Assembly (NCBI GenBank): GCA_007844125.1
Contig: CM017558.1
Coordinates: 24,500,731-24,564,730, forward strand
Length of the DNA: 64,000 nucleotides
From: Sinonovacula constricta
Lineage: Eukaryota; Mollusca; Bivalvia; Cardiida; Solecurtidae
Direction: 5' to 3'
This document shows, piece by piece, positions 55,957 through 64,000 of the stretch. Below the pieces are notes generated by a model that saw nothing but the letters and a program-made list of their open reading frames with translations, did not search any database and had not been told where the DNA came from. A program made the translations under genes and the position numbers. How positions within the stretch are numbered: the stretch's first letter is position 1; each line of letters starts with the position of its first letter.

Positions 55957-58900
55957 ATGACTTCAATCATGGATTACAGTGAAAATGTGGTAGACCCACA
56001 GGCTGAAGTTGAAAAACTGAAAGATTTAGTGAAAAAGCTAGAGACACAAAATGAAGTTTTGCGAAGCAAACAAAAACTCGGGAGCGAATACAGCACAAAT
56101 GACATTTTAAAACAAAGTGTTAACAACAGTGTATTCTATAACACCAGGAAACAACACCCAGACATTGATAGATTAATTGATAAACCGGCTACAAACAATG
56201 CAAATTATTTAGAATCAACGGAGTTGATCGACGTTGACAAATTTAGCAATGAAGATTCTGAAGACAGCTGGTAAGTGAATAGTCAGAATACTATAATAGA
56301 TTTTTTTTAATGGTAAGATATCTTGATGATATCAAGGCATCTTGGTAACACCTCACTTACGTCTGCTTATAGAGGCATCTGATGATGCCTAAAACGAAGT
56401 ATTGTTTTATTGGGTTTATCGTCCCACCAACAGTATTTCAGTTATCTGGAGACGGTGTCCACTTGAAGCAGATATAGTGCTGCCTTCACTGTGTATAGCA
56501 TGCCGTGAACACCTGGCATGATACCACACCCAGTCACATTATCCTGACACCGGGCCAACCAGGCGTTGAACTACCCTTATATTTGCATGATCGTTAGCAA
56601 GGGAGCTATACCACTACCATTTTTAACGACTTTGGTATGTCGCGGCCCGGGATCGAACCCGGGGCCTCCCGTACCTGCAGCCGACGCTCTACCGATTGCG
56701 CTACCAGGTCCGGTAAAAAAACGAAATACTTCTGCAATGCAGAAACTGGAATATGGTCAAGATATGGGCAGCATTGTGAACTGCTGCTACTCAAAAGAAG
56801 GGCATGGCACAGCACCACACTGAAAAGGGCTAGGGAACCCACTTAAGTGGATTTTTAAACCAGGTATATAATCAAGTTGAACCATGGATATTTAGAACTG
56901 TTGAGAAAGGAAGATGAAAAACTAAAGCAGTAAAGGCAGGCTTTCATAAACTTACTTGTTCATTAATTATTATTGTATTGATGTGTTATTTAATTTATTT
57001 GCAGTTTGTTTTTCAGGTCACAAGGCTTGATTTACAGAGATCTCGGAAAAGACTAAATCTGTATATTTGTATGCATATTTTTGTCTGATGTACTCATATT
57101 TAATTAGGCTAGAAGTGTATGTTCACTTTAATTTTGCCACAGACATGTGTGGGTGCAGGCATTGGCTATATAGACTAAACTTCGAAATTGTACTGTAAGT
57201 ACATGCAGGGATCATCATACCGGGCGATTCGGGCGAAATCGTTGCCCTGCAGTCGCTCACTTCGCCTATTTCATACATAAAAGCGAAATCGAAATCGCCT
57301 TCAATTTTGATTGTACACACAGGGTGTTTGGTTGACCAGAGCTCCCGGGTTTTGACGCACGAAAATTCGGAAATACCCCTAACTGACGCACATCAATAAA
57401 GCGGCGGGGGTCATTTCTATCCGTGCGGCGGTCAAAAGACGACAACGGGCGGAGTCTGCATATTAATGAGAACAGATTCATACATGCACACACAAACACA
57501 CACACACGCATCGATTACCTTCTGCTAGGAGAAAAACAATACAGTAGGCGGAGCCTGCATAATTAATAGGAAATAGGTGCTCTAATTCTGCCGATGACAC
57601 ATTTGCTCGTGTGCGCGGCTAATTTTAAATATGGCGTTTTGACAGAGGTGTAGAAAAGTAATAAATCTTAATTGATCGGCATCTGTTTACTCTTAAATCA
57701 TGTTTGTAGCATCCTGATGCATCGGAAGCAATTAAGGACGACTGTAGGCATTGTATAATTACTTGATTGGGCCACCAAAAGGCGTGATTACCGCAAAGAA
57801 GCTGTGCGTCCGAGTATTATTTAATTTGACAGCGATTTAGAACCATGCACACTAATACGGCAAATCGATTGATTGTATATACGTAAGATGTACTTGTTTC
57901 TTGAATGGTTGAAATTATAGCTAAAAAAAGCTTGTTTGACGTTTTGGTATTTCAAAATAAGTTTTGGGCACAGACTACACTTTGACACAGTACATTTTGT
58001 ACTATAAACCAGGTTCTTGTTGTCTTGCCTGATGGTGCCTTTAGATATATTTAGTTGGGAAATATGCGTTATTGAGTGGCCAAGATCGATTCTTACATTT
58101 ATAATAGGTTTTGGAGTGATGTCAGTTTTGAGAAGTAATATTATTTTAACGGTGACAATTTAACGATGTTAATTGATATGTTTTAACACGTCTTGGCTAC
58201 AGGGGGTAACCCCTAGTAAAAAACGTAAAATTGACGAGACCGACTTGCCAAAGAGATCATTTAAAAAACTAAACTCACAATTAAACTATGACTGGTATGT
58301 GAAAGACGACAAGGGGTAATGGCACTGCACTTTGTGCAGAATAGCAAAGTTTGAAAACCCCTATGCACGTGGGCATGAAACACCAGCCAAAACAACAAAT
58401 CATGATCGTCATGCAGCATGTAAGTAAATTATCAAGTAAATAAGTGCATTTTTTTGTTGGATGGTGTAAAAATGTTATATTATTAAAGTTCTCAAACTGT
58501 TCAGATGTTGCTTTGTTGTTGTAGTGAAGTCAGTTCATAGATATGTAAAAACATGTAAAAGGGGAATGAATATTGGAATGGCAAAGCAACTAGCTGGCTA
58601 CAAATCAACAGAATTAGATTATACTAAAGATGAGTTTAGCATGAAGAAAGATGTACATATTAAATGGCATATTGTTGTTTCCTTGGATAAGTACAGACAA
58701 CAAATGCAACAAAACGACACATACACCTTTAATTAAACTAATAAAGATATATAAACAACTTAAAATACACCAACAACTACACATGGTATGGTAAGTTAAC
58801 ATAAAACGCAGTACTCTTCTCCCTAAATTCTTCCACTTCTCCCTAATTCCCGTGAAGGGAGAAGTCACTTCTGCCTAAAATTTCTCCCTAGGATGATCCC

Positions 58901-61900
58901 TGTACATGTACAATATATCCATTTACACGGCTCTAGGTACGAGAGGCCCCGGGTTCGATCTTGAGCCACGGCATATCAAAGTCGTTAAAAAAATGGTAGT
59001 GGTATAGCTCCTTTGCTAACTATCAAGCAAATATAAGGGGCAAGGGCAATTCCACGACTGGTTGGTCCGGTGTCAGGATAATGTGACTGGGTGTGGTATC
59101 ATGATGGGTGTTCACGGCATGCTATACATAGTGAAGGCAGCACTATGTCTGCTTTAAGTGGACACCGTCTCCAGATAACTGAAATACTGTTGGTGGGACG
59201 ATAAACCCAATAAACAAACAAACAAACAGAACATATCCATTTACATGTGTGTTATAAGAAACTTCCTGTACTTACCCAGGCAGTAGACTGAACTTCCTTC
59301 TTTGTTATGCATAATGCTGCTGTCCTTTGCGAGAACCAATTGAACTGGGTTCCCAACTTATTTGCTCACTGCATCAACTGTACGCATTTCCTTTTGAGGC
59401 ATAAAAGTTAAATGTGTTTTCATTAGGTACATAACATAATGATTTTGTAACTTTTAATGACTAAAACTGCTTTCTCTCATTCATGTATCAAACTGTACTG
59501 TTGTCTTACTGTTAACATTTAAAAAAATTAACCTCCAGTGAATATTGTTTGATTATTGCTTTATCTGGCCTTGACAAAATACATATCTAAACACATTTAA
59601 AATATAAATGCTTGAGCCTGTGTGCTTGCACTTGCACACAGTGTGTGCTGCAACTTTTATCTGGACCGGGAGTTCCAGGGCACCTGATTTCAAAATCCTA
59701 TTGTGAACCCTGCTTTAGTGACTCTTAACATGGACACAAAGATAAGTTAACCCAACTAGTCGTTTCTTTACACCCTAAATAAAGAAAGATCTTGACTATC
59801 TTTTCTGACAAGTCACACATTTTCCCGAAAAAGGCCAACTCATTTTAGCAAAACAGTGACCTGTCATCAGCATTAGACCCAAAAAGAACACATCAATATG
59901 GCATACATTAAGGGTCTTTTTTGCATGACCCTGTATCATGCTAAAACTTTCAGCATCATGCTTAAACTTTTAGCATGATACAGGGTCATGACAATTGATT
60001 TTTTAGACTCATGCTAAAACCATGAGTATTATGCTGCAACAGGCTTAAAGATACTTTCAACCTTTTGGTGCGGAGTTGCATGACCCTGCATCAGACAAAT
60101 GCTATTTAAGTATCAGTCTAAATCTTTTAGTATGAGTCTGGAAATAAAATGCATGATACAGGGTCACGCAAATTCCGATTGGTCGTTTCAGCATGATGGT
60201 GGACTGTATTGCATGACCCAGGGTCGTGTAAAATACGATTGGTTCGTTTAAGCATGAGGCTAAATAAAAGTTGCACTACCCAGGGTCATGCAAATTCCGA
60301 TTGGCCCGTTTTAGCATGATGCTAAAAGATTAATGCACTACCCAGGGTCATGCAAATTCCGATTGGTCAGTTTTAGCATGATACTAAATAATAACTGCGT
60401 TACTCAAGGTCATGTAAATTCCGATTATAAATATAAAAAAAAACACCTTTTAAGTATCATTCGCCCGGCAACTTCAGGGAATTTTTTCCTGGGTTTTGCA
60501 CCAGAAACATATTTCATGTTTCATTTTTCTGCCATTTTGTTCTGTGGCCCAGCTGATTTTAATTTGGTATAGAATATTATGTACCATGCGGGAACCAGCA
60601 TACCGAGTGGTTCCTGTGCAGTAAACATATTATATTTCAGTTGGCATAACAAGTTTATGATACAAGCGACAGCTTGCCGAATAAAATAAGCAGCTCAAAA
60701 GTTTTTTTGCAAATTGTAAATGAAATTATAATGATTGTTCAACTATCTGGTTCTTAAAAGCCGTCGGGCTAGTAAATTGGTATTTTTTTCTAGACTGAGA
60801 GAAAATCTACAAGTATTTTGCTGTTGAGCTAGTACTAATTTTGATCACTGGACAACAAATTTTCATGAAATACACACAGAGACTCCACCACTAAGAAAGC
60901 CAACACCACCTTAGAATTTCTACCAAGAAACCTTAAAAGCTTCAAGGTAGACATTAAAACTCAGTCATACAAAACACTTGTCATACATCACCACAAGCAT
61001 CAAGGAAGCTATGTAACTGTGAACTGCCCGATTTGTGAAGGGAGATTACAAGACCAACAGCACCACTGCAACAATGACAAACCTAGGCTGGCCCAGATTG
61101 CAATGTCGCTGATCATACTCCAAGCTTGTGGTGTTCTACATAATCATACGTAACCTAAAAGCCATCCCAGCTGCCCAGTACTTTCATCCCCTTACATGTG
61201 GCGGTCATGGTACGGAGATTATTATTATTCCATGTCTCATTCTGCCGTGCAGATGACATGAAGTTTTCCTTTGTACCCTCGGCAGTCCGTCTGTGAAATT
61301 AGGTTCCAGAGCACTTAGCCACAGCAGTCAGCATTGAGGCCTTTAAAGGTGGTATCCAACAGTTTGGACCCTTTTTTTCTTATGCAGTCATTAAATTATT
61401 GCTTCCTGAATAGATCCCATGAAATAAGGATTATTGGTGTCCAACATCCATGTGAAAAGTAACGCAAGATACTAAACCTGTCATTATAAAAATGTATTTC
61501 CTAACCAAGCCACGCTGCACACTTAAAAATGTTTAAACAAAGAAAACCATGTGACTACTTCTAAGATCACGTTACATGATCAGCTGCATAATAAACTCGG
61601 CCGTCAATTTCTATTTTTAGCTGAAATCTCCATCTGCCTTATTTAAAGATTTAGAAATAGTTGCATTTAATGTGACATTTTTTTATTTGTACTGTCTTAC
61701 AGTTGGTATATCATTATAAACAACATTAACTTAAACTAAAGTATTTCTGGTTGTAGCAATTGCACACAATTCCCCAGAACAGGTTTAAGATGTTGTTACA
61801 TGTATTAGATTTAGGCAAACTGTCGGCTTCCTCCTTTAAGAGAGGATAAGTTAAAAGAATGGAATTGCCAGTCAATGTGTTTTTATCATTTTTACTGGCA

Positions 61901-62707
61901 CATGTTCTGAAAAACACTTTGTAATTTCACCCTGTACAAAGATGCCCCAGAGAGGGATATCTACAATAATTAAAATGAATTACACTACAATTGGGATGAA
62001 TTTTATTTTGCAGGTTGTATACATCACCAAGACCTCCTACACCACAACAAAATAGAATGAGTCCATACAAGTGGGTCAGGTTAGATTTTGACAATCCCAG
62101 CCCTGACATTCAGTCAGCACGAAAATGTCTCAAATTCAAACTCGATGAAGTGGCACGAAGTAAGTACCATGTACTCAAATAATGAATAAAATGTGAAAAT
62201 TAAAATGTGAAACTGTTAGTATAATTTTAGTTTATCAATCCAAGGAGAACTAAAAATAGAAATAAATTTTCAACTTTTAATTCAAAGTTAGCATATTCTT
62301 CTTTTAATAACAGATATGCTTTGTCATGAGAACCCAACATATAATTATGTTCTGGTTTGACACTTATCTCAAAAATTGAATAATTTGAAATAAGTTTGCA
62401 AACAATAAAAAATTTATTCAAAACAATAAAAGTCCAGTGTATGAGTATCCACAGGAGCATAATAAAAATGTCACAATGATCTCAATGAAGTGTTACCCAT
62501 GTTTTAGAATGCTTTAAACACAAAATTTTTGTTCCTATATTATAGTGAGCCGCAGTAGCAGTACACCAGCTTTCCAGAATTACACTACACCTCCCCAGGC
62601 CAACCCTGTGGCCATGAGCTTGTCAGCAGATAGTGCCACTCCCCCCTCTCCGCGGATCATGTCACCTAGTGCACGGCTCTCACCTGCAGTACGTGCAAGT
62701 CTTCCAG
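55957..62707 (+). CDS. SLAIN-family microtubule plus-end protein, first three coding exons (partial)
   Basis: Exons are 55957-56270, 62014-62159 and 62546-62707, all GT-AG and in phase, giving about 207 residues before the gene continues beyond any exon I can place. The N-terminus matches SLAIN1/2: EVEKLKDLVKKLETQNEVLRSK is a short coiled coil like the [20 protein letters not shown] region, and exon 1 ends in an acidic EDSEDSW followed by LYTSP in exon 2, as in SLAIN. Exon 2 continues SPYKWVRLDFDNPSPDIQSARKCLKFKLDEVAR, which matches the conserved SLAIN core. Exon 3 is Ser/Pro-rich (SPRIMSPSARLSP). In vertebrates SLAIN proteins bind CLIP/EB/ch-TOG and promote microtubule growth. ATG 55957 is the first in frame; an alternative Met is 4 codons later. 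Confidence 0.85.
56403..56715 (-). repeat. tRNA-derived SINE (family 1), near full length
   Basis: The minus strand starts ACCGGACCTGGTAGCGCAAT, with box A TGGTAGCGCAATCGGTAGAG and box B GGGTTCGATCCCGGGCC. The body matches 16698-17016. It ends at AATAAAACAA. In SLAIN intron 1. Confidence 0.85.
57206..58902 (+). mobile_element. hAT-like element with decayed transposase start
   Basis: Termini are CAGGGATCATCATACC (left) and, reversed on the right, CAGGGATCATCCTAGG. TACATG is found outside both ends, a partial match to an 8-bp duplication. Inside, 58203-58425 reads with one stop as KRKIDETDLPKRSFKK...WHCTLCRIAKF...NHDRHA, which is the N-terminal zinc-finger region typical of ZNF862-like hAT transposases. 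A further open piece lies at 58524-58736. The catalytic core is missing. In SLAIN intron 1. Confidence 0.65.
58915..59245 (+). repeat. tRNA-derived SINE (family 1) with target duplication and CAAA tail
   Basis: Opposite in orientation to the copies at 16698 and 56403. The body 58928-59232 ends in (CAAA)n and is bounded by the 13-bp direct repeat ATATCCATTTACA (58915-58927 and 59233-59245). The tRNA head is 5'-truncated. This sets the family's 3' end and insertion mode. Confidence 0.85.
59920..60440 (+). repeat. Palindrome-rich tandem repeat with AGCATGAT and CAGGGTCATGC motifs
   Basis: It starts with a perfect 20-bp inverted repeat (59924-59943 and 59971-59990; 27-nt spacer). About five units of 60-75 bp follow to 60430, each with AGGGTCATGCAAATTCCGAT and TTTTAGCATGATGCTAAA. 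Non-coding; in SLAIN intron 1. Confidence 0.8.
60880..61335 (+). pseudogene. Decayed LINE C-terminal fragment
   Basis: Frames read KKANTTLEFLPRNLKSFK...QSYKTLV, like the ANxTLGFLRRNL...KxxAYxxLV segment after LINE reverse transcriptase. Near 61230-61330 a second piece reads KFSFVPSAVRL, like the SFFPRTIxxWNxLP C-terminus. Stops and gaps are frequent. Confidence 0.6.
61340..61640 (-). repeat. GGTGGT-terminus MITE family, reversed copy
   Basis: Begins TTTAAAGGTGGTATCCAACA and holds the reverse of GCAGCGTGG, GATCTC-like and TTTCAGCTAAAAATAG segments of 37020-37326. In SLAIN intron 1. Confidence 0.6.
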
Positions 62708-62952
62708 GTAACTGCCATAAAGGTTACTATATCTATTCGTAGTGACAGCAGATTAAATTATTAGTCTTAAATAAATAATAAGTAATATGGTTCAGTCTGG
62801 GAGATACTGTTTTCTTTTTTCATTTTTCATGATATTGGTTGCTTTGTATGCATGTTAAATTGATGTAACATGTCGGGAGTTGTATTCACTATGAATCTTA
62901 GTAATTTTTCAAGACTTAAACTATGAACTTTTCTTAGATCTTGATATTTTTA

Positions 62953-63874
62953 CAGGGCTTTTTCAGCCTGTCTCACAGGGCCGATATTCGGCCCCGTTCC
63001 CAATGCCAAATAGCGACCATTTTTCCCAATTTCAAGAAAAATATTCCCAATCTCAAAAAATTAATTCCCATTTGAACCGAAATGCCTTTTACCTTTAAAA
63101 AAATAAATAACCAAGAAACCATAAAATCAAGAGACTTTTCCAAGTAAGCGAATCGTTTGTTTACTTTTGATCGGTGATCTGTGAAAACTACTTTCCGTGA
63201 ATTTATGTATGAATGTAACCAGTGAAAACATAGACACTTACCCAGCCGTATACCGTAACACAAGTTGAAGATGCGTAACGGAGCCATTCCAGATAACTTT
63301 GTAATCAATATACGGTTTGAAAATTCGCAGGAATTATTTTTTACTTCATAAACAAAAGTATTTTCGCCATAACTGTTTGACTGCGTATAAAACTGAAAGG
63401 AGTTATGAAGCAAAAACGGTACATGCAGTACCGGCTTTTATATTGACCCGCGAAATATAGTGACAAAACATGACGTACAATAGTAAATTCTACGCGATCT
63501 TAAATCTACCAAATTCTGTAGATGATGATTATAATACCATCCAGCACAAAAGCTGTGGAGAGAGGGTTCAGCACCATAAACCTACTATGCACTTCTTTGA
63601 GAAGCTCCCTTGGCCAGGAAAAACTCTCCAATTTAATGAGAATCTGTATTGAAGGCCTTGCAGAGCTTTATGAACAAACTCTGGAAGAGCTCTGTAACAC
63701 TTTCAGGGGCACAAAAGCAAGGCAGATTAAGCTATAAAGCAGAAAAATAAACGTTGAAATTCCCCAATTGGTTTGATTTGTCGATACATTTTTTCCCAAA
63801 TTTGACTATTTAACGCGTCAAAAATTCCCAATTTGGGCCGGGGCCTTTTCCCAAAAACCCCTGAAAAAGCCCTG
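62953..63874 (+). mobile_element. hAT element, internally deleted, perfect 14-bp TIRs
   Basis: Ends are CAGGGCTTTTTCAG (62953-62966) and its exact inverse (63861-63874). Bases 63546-63737 keep the C-terminal hAT dimerisation region (AVERGFSTINLL...SLGQEKLSNLMRI), of the ZNF862-like type. The rest of the transposase is missing. No clean 8-bp target duplication is seen. It lies 3' of SLAIN exon 3, probably in the next intron. Confidence 0.8.
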
Positions 63875-64000
63875 TTTTATATTAAATTTCATTCATAAAA
63901 CCATTTCATTCAGTATTCACCAGCCATTTTTAAGTAAGAATTGCTCAAGCCATGGATTTCAGTCAACAATATCCAGTGCTCCAGATAATTTTTTGGTCAA

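Noticed and set aside
55724..55966. 80-codon minus-strand ORF overlapping the SLAIN start
   Set aside because: Overlaps a supported exon start on the other strand and has no family resemblance.
62973..63413. 146-codon minus-strand ORF
   Set aside because: Lies wholly inside the deleted hAT element, without similarity to transposase on that strand.

Overview
The window looks like nuclear DNA of an invertebrate animal, most likely a bivalve mollusc. It is AT-rich, its genes are split by GT-AG introns, and long gene-free stretches are filled with minisatellites, tRNA-derived SINEs, hAT and Helitron-like elements and decayed non-LTR retrotransposons. The bivalve placement is an inference, mainly from a Helitron-like element with ~145-bp core repeats of a type common in bivalves. 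No host species can be named.

Layout. 0.8-1.3 kb: first coding exon of an SLC7 amino-acid transporter (minus), which runs off the left edge. 4.6-14.5 kb: a cluster of two convergent gene pairs that looks like a large DNA transposon or two abutting ones. It holds a THAP-domain DDE transposase (+), a SWIM zinc-finger/YqaJ exonuclease-like protein (-), a RecQ-type helicase (+, with two frameshifts) and a small Cys4 zinc-motif protein (-). The first pair is bracketed by a 25-bp inverted repeat (24/25 identical). 18.5-19.7 kb: a GT32-type glycosyltransferase (-). 21.9-24.2 kb: a ~21-bp minisatellite. 25.6-26.5 kb: an FKBP-like TPR protein (-, last exon not found). 26.8-27.4 kb: a tandem array of tRNA-like units. 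32-36.6 kb: a complete four-exon gene for a secreted single-MRH-domain protein (+). Its intron 1 ends in a 76-bp tandem repeat that has copied the splice acceptor, and its intron 2 holds the Helitron-like element. 37.7-40.5 kb: a 26-bp minisatellite with higher-order structure. 45.7-48.3 kb: a ZNF800-like C2H2 zinc-finger protein (-). 56-62.7 kb: the 5' three coding exons of a SLAIN-type microtubule plus-end protein (+). Its intron 1 carries an hAT element, SINEs, a hairpin satellite and LINE remains, and a second hAT copy follows exon 3.

The host genes have no evident shared pathway. The most interesting region is 4.6-14.5 kb. Its transposase and nuclease pairing matches what is known of ISL2EU-type eukaryotic transposons (THAP/DDE transposase plus a YqaJ protein). 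The adjoining RecQ helicase and Cys4 protein may be further element-encoded replication/repair functions. Exon structures given here were derived by reading splice sites by eye and have no transcript support.
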